From Actinoalloteichus caeruleus DSM 43889 (lineage in GTDB: Bacteria > Actinomycetota > Actinomycetes > Mycobacteriales > Pseudonocardiaceae): a stretch of 64,000 nt of DNA. A program made the translations under genes and the position numbers. The notes under the pieces were generated by a model, which was not told the DNA's origin, did not search any database, and was given only the letters and a program-made list of their open reading frames with translations. Below, in pieces: positions 44,709-53,285 of this stretch; within the stretch, counting starts at the first letter, position 1, and each line of letters begins with the position of its first letter. Location of the stretch: assembly GCF_000429185.2 (NCBI RefSeq), contig NZ_AUBJ02000001.1, positions 682,001 to 746,000 on the forward strand, given 5' to 3'.

Positions 44709-45284
44709 GTGATCGAGATCCGCTACCGCCGGGTGCACCCGGAGTTGGGCGAGTTCGCGCTCCGCGACCTCGACCCCGACGCCGACGCCCCGTTGCTCCA
44801 CCGCTGGGTCACCCACCCCAAGGCGCGGTTCTGGTTGATGGGCGACTGGGACGTCGCGGCCGTCGCGGCCGAGTACCGGCGCATCACCGCCCACCCGCAC
44901 CACGACGCGTTCCTCGGGCTGTGGCGGGGGGAACCGGCGTTCCTGGCGGAACGGTACGACCCGACCAGGGTGGAACTGCGCGGCCTGTACCCCGCCCAGG
45001 ACGGTGACGTCGGCATGCACTTCCTGTGCGCCCCCACCGACCGCCCGGTGCGCGGTTTCAGCCACGCCGTGATCAGCACGGTGATGTGCTGGCTCTTCGA
45101 CGACCCGGCGACCCGGCGGGTGGTGGTCGAACCGGACGTCCGCAACACGGCGGTGCAAGCCCTCAACGCGGCCGTCGGTTTCACCGCGCGAGGCCCGGTC
45201 GTCAAACCCGAGAAGGTCGCCCTGTTGAGCACGTGCACCCGGGACGGCTTCCGGGACGGCACCCGGATGACGGAGGTGCCGTGA
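44709..45284 (+). CDS. IucB/DesC-type acyltransferase (GNAT fold), second copy
   Basis: 191 residues from GTG 44709; upstream codons are Pro-rich spacer. Siderophore acyltransferase: FALRDLDPDADAPLLHRWVTHPKARFWLMGDW, HHDAFLGLWRGEPAFLAERYDPTRVELRGLYPAQDGDVGMHFLCAP, then FDDPATRRVVVEPDVRNTAVQALNAAVGF. Same family as 39780-40361 (shared LLHRWVT..ARFW and EPD.RN motifs), but divergent enough to use another acyl-CoA or amine. Its stop overlaps the NIS synthetase start (GTGA), so the two are coupled, as desC and desD are in desferrioxamine clusters. Confidence 0.88.
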   Translation: MIEIRYRRVHPELGEFALRDLDPDADAPLLHRWVTHPKARFWLMGDWDVAAVAAEYRRITAHPHHDAFLGLWRGEPAFLAERYDPTRVELRGLYPAQDGDVGMHFLCAPTDRPVRGFSHAVISTVMCWLFDDPATRRVVVEPDVRNTAVQALNAAVGFTARGPVVKPEKVALLSTCTRDGFRDGTRMTEVP

Positions 45285-47071
45285 CCCCGGACGAGTCGGT
45301 CGCCCACCTGACCCCCACGTCGTGGGACCTGGCGAGTCGCGCGCTGCTGGCCAAGGCCCTCGCCGAGTTCGCGCACGAACGGCTGCTGCGCCCACGGCCA
45401 ACCGGGGACGGCTCGACCTACCTGGTGCGCGGCGACGACCCCTTGGTGGAGTACCGGTTCACCGCGTCCGTGCTGGCCCTCGACCACTGGGTGGTGGACG
45501 CGGCGAGTGTGGTCCGCCACCAGGGTGGAGCCGAAACCCCCCTGGACGCGCTCGGCTTCTTCCTCGACTTCCGGAGCGCCCTCGACCTCGACGGCGAACC
45601 GCTCCCCACCTACCTGGAGGAGATCAGCGCGACCCTCGCCGCCGCCGCGTTCCGGCTCGCCACCCCTGCCCCCGGCGCCGCGGAACTGAGCCGCGCCGCT
45701 TTCCAGACCATCGAGGCGAACCTCCCCGAGGGCCACCCCGCCTTCGTCGCCAACAGCGGCCGGATCGGCTTCGGCGTCGACGGCCAGCACCGCTACACCC
45801 CGGAGAGCGCCCGACCGACACGGCTCGTGTGGCTGGCCGCCCATCGCGATCACTGCACCTTCCGCTGTTCCGGGCACCTCGACTACGACGCGCTGGTGTC
45901 GGCCGAACTCGACGACCGGACCCGCGCGTCGTTCGCCGCGGTGCTGGGCGGGCTGGGCCTCGACCCCGACGACTACCTGCTGCTGCCCGTGCACCCGTGG
46001 CAGTGGTGGCATCGCGTGTCGGTGACCTTCGCCGCCGAGCTCGGCGCCCGCAGGCTGGTGTGCCTGGGGGAGGGGCCGGACGAGTACCAGCCCCAACAGT
46101 CGGTGCGCACCTGGTTCAACGTGACGAACCCGCGACGGCACTACGTCAAGACCGCCCTGTCCGTGGTCAACATGGGGTTCGTGCGCGGGCTGTCGGCCGC
46201 CTACATGGCCGCCACCCCGGCGATCAACGACTGGGTCGCCGACCTCATCGCCGGCGACGAACTGCTGGTGTCGACCAGGGTGTCGATCCTCCGGGAGCTG
46301 GCCTCCGTCGGCTACCACCACCGCCACCTCGACGCCGCGACCGAACGCACCTCCCCGTACCGGAAGATGCTCGCCGCGTTGTGGCGGGAGAGCCCGGTAC
46401 CCACGCTCGAACCGGGCAGGCGGCTGAGCTCGATGGCCGCGCTGCTGCACGTCGACCGTGACGGCCACGCCCTCGCCGCCGCGCTCATCGAGGAGTCCGG
46501 CCTGCCCCCGGCCGAGTGGTTGCGCCGGTACCTGGACGCCTACCTGGTCCCGCTGCTGCACTGCTTCTACGCCCACGGGCTGGCGTTCATGCCGCACGGC
46601 GAGAACGTGATCCTCGTGCTGTCCGGCGGAGTCGTGGAACGGGTCATCCACAAGGACATCGCCGAGGAGGTCGTCGTGATGGACCCCGACGCGCCCCTTC
46701 CCGACGAGGTCGCCCGCGTGTACGCGGACGTGCCGGAACACATGAGACTGCTCTCCATCCTGTCGGACGTGTTCGACGGGTTCCTCCGTTTCCTCAGCGC
46801 GGTCCTGCACACCCGTGGCGTGCTCGACGAGGACGCGTTCTGGCGCACCGTCGGCGAGTGCGCGGCGGACTACGTGCGGGCCGTCCCGCACCTCGCCGAC
46901 CGCGTCCGCCGCTACGACCTGTTCGCCGACGAGTTCGCGTTGTCCTGCCTGAACCGCCTCCAACTCCGCGACACCCGCCAGATGGTCGACCTCGCGGATC
47001 CGACCGCGGCGTTGCGACTGGTCGGGACACTCCGCAACCCCATCGCGCCGTACCGCCCGGCCGGGTGCTGA
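45281..47071 (+). CDS. NIS siderophore synthetase (IucA/IucC family)
   Basis: 596 residues from GTG 45281. IucA/IucC synthetases use ATP to join a carboxylate and an amine or alcohol of siderophore units. Visible landmarks: the ATP-binding GHPAFVANSGRIGFG (151-165; family GHPxHPxxKxRxGF, so partly changed), LPVHPWQWWH (HPWQ 238-241), the KTALSVVNMGFVRGLSAAYM segment (family KxSLxxxxTSxxR), and the C-terminal FerR/FhuF-like part LVPLLHCFYAHGLAFMPHGENVILVL. Length fits DesD/IucC. With the decarboxylase and acyltransferase it gives the core of a desferrioxamine-like pathway, but with no intact N-hydroxylase nearby. Confidence 0.93.
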   Translation: MTPDESVAHLTPTSWDLASRALLAKALAEFAHERLLRPRPTGDGSTYLVRGDDPLVEYRFTASVLALDHWVVDAASVVRHQGGAETPLDALGFFLDFRSALDLDGEPLPTYLEEISATLAAAAFRLATPAPGAAELSRAAFQTIEANLPEGHPAFVANSGRIGFGVDGQHRYTPESARPTRLVWLAAHRDHCTFRCSGHLDYDALVSAELDDRTRASFAAVLGGLGLDPDDYLLLPVHPWQWWHRVSVTFAAELGARRLVCLGEGPDEYQPQQSVRTWFNVTNPRRHYVKTALSVVNMGFVRGLSAAYMAATPAINDWVADLIAGDELLVSTRVSILRELASVGYHHRHLDAATERTSPYRKMLAALWRESPVPTLEPGRRLSSMAALLHVDRDGHALAAALIEESGLPPAEWLRRYLDAYLVPLLHCFYAHGLAFMPHGENVILVLSGGVVERVIHKDIAEEVVVMDPDAPLPDEVARVYADVPEHMRLLSILSDVFDGFLRFLSAVLHTRGVLDEDAFWRTVGECAADYVRAVPHLADRVRRYDLFADEFALSCLNRLQLRDTRQMVDLADPTAALRLVGTLRNPIAPYRPAGC

Positions 47072-47086
47072 GTGCGCGCCGTTCCC

Positions 47087-47103
47087 GCCCCGGGCACCGG
47101 GGC
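47087..47103 (+). terminator. Hairpin after NIS synthetase gene
   Basis: GCCCCGG (47087-47093) and CCGGGGC (47097-47103) form a 7-bp stem with a 3-base loop, 16 bases after the stop. Possible terminator or processing site before the exporter genes; no T run. The following 170 bases up to 47272 hold no recognisable feature. Confidence 0.5.
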
Positions 47104-47271
47104 CACCGCCGACCACGCGCCACGAGGCAGTCGCGGCGCCCCGGGATCCCGGCCCGGGGACCGAGCGACGACCGGGGCGAACCGGGGAGGCAGGTCCGAA
47201 CGGGGCACCGTCGGCGGCCTGGTTCCACGAGGGGTTCGTGGACCCGGCGAACCCGACCAGGACCGGGATCG

Positions 47272-49164
47272 GTGACGTCCACCGTGGTGAAGGGTGCCCG
47301 GACCGCGACGGCGCGCTGGCGGATGTTGGCGGTCGAACGGTTCCGCCTCCTCGCGCTCCTCCACGGCGATCGTGGACCGCTGGCGGTCCTGTTGTCGTCG
47401 CACACGGCCGCCGCCCTCGCGCCCGCCGCGATCGCGCTGTGCGGCGGCTGGCTGGTCTCCCGGATCAGTGACGTCAGCGCCCTCGGCGCCCCACCGTCCA
47501 CCCTGGCGCTGCCACTCACCGCCATCGCCGCGTTGCTGCTGGTGGAACAGGCCGCGCTGTCCGTCCGGGGTGACGTCGAGTTCCTGGTCGCGGGCCGGAT
47601 CGACGGCCGGATCCGGGGCGAGGTGCGGCGGCTGGCCACCCGTCCGCTCGGAGTGGAGCACCTGGCGAGGACGGACGTCGCCGCCCTGGTGTCCCGGGCG
47701 TCGGACATCGGGCACGGGGCGCGGCGCAGCCCCGGCCGGGCGGCCACGGGCCAGCTCACCCTCACCTTCCGGCTGGTCGCCGCCCTCGCCAGCGCGGCCG
47801 TCGTCGCCCAGGTCTCACCACCCCTCGCCGCGGGCCTGCTGCTCGCGTCGCTGCTGATGCGCGCGACCATCCGACGCCAGTGGTTGCGGCTGGCCCACGC
47901 CGACACCGAGAGGCAACCCCACCTGGATCGCGTCCGCTACTGGGACCGCCTCGGCTCGCAGGGCGCCGCGGCCAAGGAGATCCGGCTGTTCGGGCTCTCC
48001 CGCTGGCTCACCTCGGTCCGAGTCGACGAGGAGCGCCGCTGGTCCGAACCCCTGCGCGCCCTGCGGCTGTCGATCCTCTCCCGCCAGCACTGGATCTACC
48101 TGCTCGGCTTCGGAGCCGGCGCCGCGGCCCTGCTGGTACCCGGGCTCACGGTGCTGGGCACGGACCTCCCGCACAGCGCCCTGTTCTCCTGCGTCGTCGC
48201 CGCGTTCGCGGTCCTGCAGATGGGGGCGATGGGGATCGAGGCGTTCGACATCGAGTACGGCCGGGCGGCGGTGGGAGCCCTCGACTCGCTGCGCGCCCGG
48301 TTCCCCACCGACCAGGAACACCCGGCGCCGACTCCCGACACGGCGGTCCCGAGCCCGCCCCGGATCCAGGTCCGCGACCTGACGTTCACCTACCCCGGAG
48401 GCGAGGAGAAGGTCTTCGACGGCCTCGACCTCGACATCCGCCCCGGTGAGGTCCTCGCCGTCGTCGGGCGCAACGGCGCCGGCAAGACCACCCTGATCAC
48501 GATGCTCGGCGGGCTGATCGAGCCGGATGCGGGAGTGGTGTCCGTGGGGGGCACCCCCCTCCCCGCTCTGGACCCCACCCACTGGCGCCGGCGGATCGCC
48601 GTCGTGTTCCAGAGCGCCAACCGCTACCCGCTGACCCTCGCCGACAACATCGCCCTCGGCGCGCCCGAGCACCGCGACGACCGGGCCGGGATCACGCGGG
48701 TGGCCGCCGCGACCGGCGTGGACGCCATCGCGCGTGCGCTGCCCCTCGGCCTGGACACCCCGATGTCCCGGGACCTCACGGACGGCCGGGACCTGTCCGG
48801 CGGCCAGTGGCAGAAGGTCGCCCTCGCCAGGGCGATGTTCGCCGTCCACCACGGCCGGGACCTGCTCATGCTCGACGAACCGACCGCCCACCTCGACGTG
48901 CGCACCGAGATCGACTTCCACCGCCAGGTCAGGGACCTCGCGCGGGGGGTCAGCGTGCTGATCGTTTCGCACCGGATGTCCACGGTGCGGCACGCCGACC
49001 GCATCGTGCTGTTGCGGGACGGGCGGGTCGCCGAGGAGGGCAGCCACGACGAACTGCTGGCGCTCGGCGGCGAGTACCACGACTTCCACCGCCTCCAGAC
49101 CGCACGGTTCGCCGAGAACTCCCCATCGACCGCCGGCAACGACGCGGAGGGGGTCGGCACATGA
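47272..49164 (+). CDS. ABC half-exporter (transmembrane plus ATPase), first of a pair
   Basis: 630 residues from GTG 47272. An N-terminal membrane domain of about 350 residues with five or six hydrophobic stretches, including the coupling-helix-like WDRLGSQGAAAKEIRLFGL. The ATPase domain follows: Walker A VVGRNGAGKTTLI, Q-loop VVFQSANRYPL, signature LSGGQWQKVALARAM, Walker B LLMLDEPTAHLD and switch SHRMSTVRHAD, all intact. With the next gene it forms a heterodimeric exporter of the MsbA-like type. As part of the siderophore locus it probably exports the finished product or an intermediate. Confidence 0.92.
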   Translation: MTSTVVKGARTATARWRMLAVERFRLLALLHGDRGPLAVLLSSHTAAALAPAAIALCGGWLVSRISDVSALGAPPSTLALPLTAIAALLLVEQAALSVRGDVEFLVAGRIDGRIRGEVRRLATRPLGVEHLARTDVAALVSRASDIGHGARRSPGRAATGQLTLTFRLVAALASAAVVAQVSPPLAAGLLLASLLMRATIRRQWLRLAHADTERQPHLDRVRYWDRLGSQGAAAKEIRLFGLSRWLTSVRVDEERRWSEPLRALRLSILSRQHWIYLLGFGAGAAALLVPGLTVLGTDLPHSALFSCVVAAFAVLQMGAMGIEAFDIEYGRAAVGALDSLRARFPTDQEHPAPTPDTAVPSPPRIQVRDLTFTYPGGEEKVFDGLDLDIRPGEVLAVVGRNGAGKTTLITMLGGLIEPDAGVVSVGGTPLPALDPTHWRRRIAVVFQSANRYPLTLADNIALGAPEHRDDRAGITRVAAATGVDAIARALPLGLDTPMSRDLTDGRDLSGGQWQKVALARAMFAVHHGRDLLMLDEPTAHLDVRTEIDFHRQVRDLARGVSVLIVSHRMSTVRHADRIVLLRDGRVAEEGSHDELLALGGEYHDFHRLQTARFAENSPSTAGNDAEGVGT

Positions 49165-50945
49165 CGACGCGGTGGGCCGTCTGGCGGCATCTCGTCACGC
49201 TCCACTGGCGGGCGCACCGCCGCGTCGTGCTCCTCATCGCCCTCCTCGCGCCGTTGGAGGCCGCCAGCTTCGCGCTGGTCTCGGTCGCCCAACGGCACCT
49301 GGCCGACTCGGCCACGAACGGGGTGCTCGCCGGGGTGCTCGCCGCGGCGCTGCTCGGCGGCCTGGGAAACCTGGTCATCAGCGGGGTGCTGCGCACCAAG
49401 GCGAACCTCCAGGCCGACGTCGTCGAGCGCGTCGACGCTCTCGTCAGCGCCGAGGTCCTGCGGACCGTGACGGCGGTGCCGACGATCGAACACCTCGAAC
49501 GCACCGACTACCTCGATCGGCTCTCGCTGCTGCTCCGGGGGACCAGGTCACTGGCGTTCGCTCCCTGGCAACTCGTCACCTTCGCCACGGTGGCCGTCCA
49601 GGTGGGGCTGTCCTGCTGGTTGCTGTTCGGCGTCCACCCGGCGCTGGTCCTCCTGGTGCTGTTCGCCGTGCCGCCCGTCTGGGCGGTCCACCGCGCGCAG
49701 CGCCCGGTCCGGGCGGCCGCGGCCGCCACGGCGGAACTGCGCAGGCACGACGCCCGGCTGCACGGCATGGCGACCAGCCACCACAGCGCGCGGGAACTCC
49801 GGCTCGCGGGAGCCGTCGACGTCGTCGCCGCGAGTGCCGACCGAGCGTGGGACGCGGCGTTGGACACCGCGTACCGGGCCAGGTCGCGGGGTCTCGGGTG
49901 GAAACTCGGTGGCTGGGCGATCCACACCCTGGGGTACCTCGCCGCGTTGGGCCTCGTCGCCTGGCTGGTCGTGGGCGGCCACGCCACCCTCGGGGACCTC
50001 ATCCTCTTCATCACCCTCGCTGGCCAGCTCCGGGCGCAGCTCGCCCAGGCCGCGGACCAGTTCGACGGTTTCGCCGAGTCGCTGCACTGCGGCGAGCAGT
50101 ACCTGTGGCTGCGCCGGTACTCCGCCGAGCACGAAGCCACCGGGACCGTCGAGCTCCCGTCGTCCCCGTCGGGGGGAATCCGGCTGCGGGACGTCGGCTT
50201 CACCTATCCGGGCACCGAGGAGCCGGTGCTCTCCGGGGTGACGGTGGACATCCCGCAGGGGAGCACCGTCGCCGTCGTCGGGGACAACGGCGCCGGCAAG
50301 ACGACCCTCGTCAAACTCCTCACCGGCATGTACCGGCCCACCACCGGGGCCATTTCCGTCGGCGGCGTCGACCTGGACGAGACCGCGCCGGCGCGCTGGC
50401 GGGACCGCGTCACGGCGGCCTTCCAGGACGGCGCCGAGTTCGCCCTCCCCGCGGGTCGGGCGATCGGGGTCGGCCGCGTCGAGCACCTCGACGACCGGGA
50501 GGCCGTCGAGCGGGCCGTCGACAGGGCGGGGGCGGGCGAGCTGGTCCTGGCCCTGCCGCGCGGGCTCGACACCCAGCTCGGCGCCGTGTACGACGGCCTC
50601 GAACTGTCCGGTGGGCAGTGGCAGCAGCTCGCCCTCGCCCGCGCGATGATGCGCCCGGACGCCGCGCTCACCTTCCTCGACGAACCGACGGCCGCCCTGG
50701 ACCCGCGGATCGAGCACCAGCTGTACGAGCGGATGGCGCGGCACGTCGGCGTTGCCGGCGGGGCCGGCACCACCATCCTCATCACCCACCGGTTCTCCAC
50801 GACGCGCATGGCCGACCACATCCTCGTCCTGGCCGGCGGCCGCGTCGTCGAGCAGGGACGACACCGGGATCTGATGGCTCGGGACGGCGTCTACGCCACG
50901 CTCTACCGCGCCCAGCTGGGCGCGTACGGAGTGACCCACGAGTAG
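49161..50945 (+). CDS. ABC half-exporter (transmembrane plus ATPase), second of a pair
   Basis: 594 residues from ATG 49161 (ATGA overlap with the first half-exporter). Membrane domain with HRRVVLLIALLAPLEAASFALVSV and further helices, coupling segment HHSARELRLAGAVD. ATPase: Walker A VVGDNGAGKTTLVKLL, Q-loop TAAFQDGAEFALPAG, signature LSGGQWQQLALARAM, Walker B LTFLDEPTAALD, switch THRFSTTRMAD. Both ATP sites of the heterodimer appear competent. Export of the siderophore or a related product is inferred from coupling with the cluster. Confidence 0.92.
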   Translation: MTTRWAVWRHLVTLHWRAHRRVVLLIALLAPLEAASFALVSVAQRHLADSATNGVLAGVLAAALLGGLGNLVISGVLRTKANLQADVVERVDALVSAEVLRTVTAVPTIEHLERTDYLDRLSLLLRGTRSLAFAPWQLVTFATVAVQVGLSCWLLFGVHPALVLLVLFAVPPVWAVHRAQRPVRAAAAATAELRRHDARLHGMATSHHSARELRLAGAVDVVAASADRAWDAALDTAYRARSRGLGWKLGGWAIHTLGYLAALGLVAWLVVGGHATLGDLILFITLAGQLRAQLAQAADQFDGFAESLHCGEQYLWLRRYSAEHEATGTVELPSSPSGGIRLRDVGFTYPGTEEPVLSGVTVDIPQGSTVAVVGDNGAGKTTLVKLLTGMYRPTTGAISVGGVDLDETAPARWRDRVTAAFQDGAEFALPAGRAIGVGRVEHLDDREAVERAVDRAGAGELVLALPRGLDTQLGAVYDGLELSGGQWQQLALARAMMRPDAALTFLDEPTAALDPRIEHQLYERMARHVGVAGGAGTTILITHRFSTTRMADHILVLAGGRVVEQGRHRDLMARDGVYATLYRAQLGAYGVTHE

Positions 50946-51123
50946 GCGTGCCCCGGCCCGGCCCGGGCCTCGCCCCGGCCCCGCCCCGGCACCGGGCGCC
51001 GCGCACCAGCGGAACCGGTCGCGGGCGGGCGGCCGCCTCGACCCGTCGGCCCACCCGCACCCGGGCGGCGGATCGGACAGCCGCTTCGGGGGCGCCGGGG
51101 GCGCCTGCCGCGGTGCGCCCGCG

Positions 51124-53169
51124 ATGGAGGGCGACCCGCCGCCGTACCGCTTGACATGCCGGGACGGGCGCCGCTACCAATGGGCTCGGGTCGCGGTGAC
51201 CGACACGACGGACAGCACGGGGGCATCCGTGGAGAGTGCGACACCCGTTCCCGGTCAGCCCGTGCCAGCGACGGGTCCACGAAGGGCCGACCCGCGCGAC
51301 GCGTTCCCCCTCACGTCCGGCCAGGCCTCGGCGTGGACGAACATGGAAGGCCTGGAACCCGTCCACCTCGCCCGGTCCCGGTGGTGGGCCGTCCCGACCG
51401 CGCTGACCGACGAGCTCGTCGAGACGACCGTCCGGTTCGTCCTGTCCCGGCACGAGGCACTGCGAACGCGCCTCGTCGGCGACACCGAGCGGGGGGTGCG
51501 GCAGGTGGTCGACCCGGTGGACGAGGACGTCGTGCGCGCACGGCCCGACCTCGTGCTCGGCGAGAGCGCCCCCCAGGGCTTCCAGTCCGGACTCGACCAG
51601 CTGGCCCACCAGCCCTTCGACCTCCACGAGGAGTGGCCGGTCCGGTGGTTCCTCGGCCGCCGGTCCTCCGGCGACCACGTGCTCGTCGCCGTGGTGCACC
51701 ATTTCGTGGCCGGGTTCCAGGGGTGCGCCGTCCTCGACCACGAGATCCCCGTCGTCCTCGACAACCTGGCCAGCGGGCGGGCGCCCTCGGCGGGGCTACC
51801 CGAGGCGAGGGGGCCACGTCAGTGGTGGGCGGAGGAGGACAGCCCCCGGGGTCGGCGGCTCGACGCCAGGGCACGCGAACACGTGCGGCGGATACTGCGC
51901 GACCTGCCCAGCACGCCCTTCCCCGTGGCCGCCAACCTCCGAGGCGCCAGCGACCCGCGAGCGGCCCGCCGCGTCGGCGTCACCCTGACCTCGCCCGCCG
52001 TCGACGGCTGCCTCTCCTGGCTGTCCCAGGAGTGGGGCGTCCCCCACTCCGCCGTCCTCCTGGCGGCCGTCTCCCGCGCCCTCGCCCACGACCTGGTCGA
52101 CGAGTCGGCGCTCGCCTGGCAGGTGTTCGGTGACCGCGCGGGACCGCTCACCGGGTCATCCTCCGTCTGCTACGAACCCGTGACGACGCTGCTGCCCGCC
52201 TCCGGGCTCGCACCGGACGGTGACCTGCTCGCGGCGTCCTCGGAGCTGTACCGGAGGCTCCTCGTGTCCCTGCGCGCGCGGGCGTTCGGCGACCGCATGA
52301 TCGACGAGGAGGCCCACCACGTCTCGCGGACCCGGGGTGTCCGGGTGGAGACACCGTTCTGGTTCAACTTCGTGGACAGCCGTGGTCGCCGGGCCGTCGC
52401 ACCCCAGGACCTCACCGATCCCGCCGACGAGCTCCGACGCGGCACCGGGTTCGACGAGTACGAGGGGGACCGCACCCCGGGAGACGACTTCCTGCTCTAC
52501 GTGTGGCGCGAGCCCGGGCAGCTGCGCATCGGCGTCTACGCCCACGAACGGTACGCCGACGTCGCCGCCCTCCGCGCCGTGCTCGCCCGCTGCGCCGCGC
52601 TCCTGCACCGCGCCGCCGTCCCGTCCGCGACGGCGGCGAGCGGCGGACCGGACCGGCGGCGGACCGCCTCGCCCCGCTGGACCCGGCTGGACGGTGGTCG
52701 CTGGACCGCCCCGGACGTGGTGCGTGCCGTGCTGGCCTCGCTGGTGGGAGTCGAGTCCGTGGACGTCCGCCTCGTGGCGGGGGACCGAGGTACGCGCCTC
52801 CACGCCCACCTCACGACGTCCACCGCCCACTCCGTCGACGCGGTGCGCACGGCCGCCCTGGCCATGCTGGACGTGCCCGGGTTCGCCGTGCCCGACGAGA
52901 TCACCCTCAGCCGGGGCCGAGCGGCGCCGAGGGAGGACGGCCCGGAGAGGGCACCCGCCCTGCGTGACCTGGTCGAGATCGTCGGTCGCCTGTGCGGACT
53001 GCCGGCGGTCGATCCGCGCCTGAGCTACCTGGCGGCGGGCGGCGCTGCCCGCCACCTCCCGTCGATCCTGCGCGGGCTCGGAGCACGAGGTTGGGACGGC
53101 TTGTCCTGGCAGGACCTCTGCTCGCACCGGTCGTTGGAGTCCCTCGCCATCGCCTTGCGGCGGAAATGA
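51124..53169 (+). CDS. NRPS-derived protein: degenerate condensation domain plus carrier-like domain
   Basis: 681 residues from ATG 51124; GTG 51196 or 51232 are equally possible and clear homology starts near DAFPLTSGQASAWTN (about residue 59). Residues 59-510 follow an NRPS condensation domain (RFVLSRHEALRTRLV, PVRWFLGRR, FWFNFVDSRG), but the HHxxxDG motif reads HHFVAGF, so the second His stays and Asp/Gly are lost. Residues about 515-600 resemble the small C-terminal subdomain of an adenylation domain, without the large core. The end resembles a carrier protein (LSYLAAGGAARHLPSILRG), but the phosphopantetheine serine of GGDSL is missing. It may be a scaffold or a changed condensing enzyme of the siderophore pathway. 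Confidence 0.75.
   Translation: MEGDPPPYRLTCRDGRRYQWARVAVTDTTDSTGASVESATPVPGQPVPATGPRRADPRDAFPLTSGQASAWTNMEGLEPVHLARSRWWAVPTALTDELVETTVRFVLSRHEALRTRLVGDTERGVRQVVDPVDEDVVRARPDLVLGESAPQGFQSGLDQLAHQPFDLHEEWPVRWFLGRRSSGDHVLVAVVHHFVAGFQGCAVLDHEIPVVLDNLASGRAPSAGLPEARGPRQWWAEEDSPRGRRLDARAREHVRRILRDLPSTPFPVAANLRGASDPRAARRVGVTLTSPAVDGCLSWLSQEWGVPHSAVLLAAVSRALAHDLVDESALAWQVFGDRAGPLTGSSSVCYEPVTTLLPASGLAPDGDLLAASSELYRRLLVSLRARAFGDRMIDEEAHHVSRTRGVRVETPFWFNFVDSRGRRAVAPQDLTDPADELRRGTGFDEYEGDRTPGDDFLLYVWREPGQLRIGVYAHERYADVAALRAVLARCAALLHRAAVPSATAASGGPDRRRTASPRWTRLDGGRWTAPDVVRAVLASLVGVESVDVRLVAGDRGTRLHAHLTTSTAHSVDAVRTAALAMLDVPGFAVPDEITLSRGRAAPREDGPERAPALRDLVEIVGRLCGLPAVDPRLSYLAAGGAARHLPSILRGLGARGWDGLSWQDLCSHRSLESLAIALRRK
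51151..51180 (+). promoter_or_regulatory. Possible promoter (TTGACA, weak -10) at the NRPS-like gene
   Basis: A consensus TTGACA (51151-51156) is followed after 18 bases by TACCAA (51175-51180). If used, transcription would start near 51188 and translation at GTG 51196 or 51232, not at ATG 51124. The -10 is weak. Confidence 0.35.
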
Positions 53170-53250
53170 GCCCCGGCCGACGCTGGGGCACCATCCCCTG
53201 CCCGCCGCGCGCCGTGCCGCCACCGGCGAGGTACCGCACCGGCGGATCGG

Positions 53251-53279
53251 CCGCGGTAGCCCGCCGAGCGGCACCGCGG
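53251..53279. terminator. Bidirectional terminator between convergent genes
   Basis: CCGCGGT (53251-53257) and ACCGCGG (53273-53279) form a perfect 7-bp stem, and inner GCC/GGC can extend it. It lies between the convergent NRPS-like gene (stop 53169) and the PLP decarboxylase gene (stop 53286), so it can serve both. Confidence 0.6.
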
Positions 53280-53285
53280 CGGAGG

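Noticed and set aside
44723-47116. Long minus-strand frame opposite the acyltransferase and NIS synthetase genes
   Set aside because: No recognisable motifs and biased composition; the plus-strand genes are well supported.
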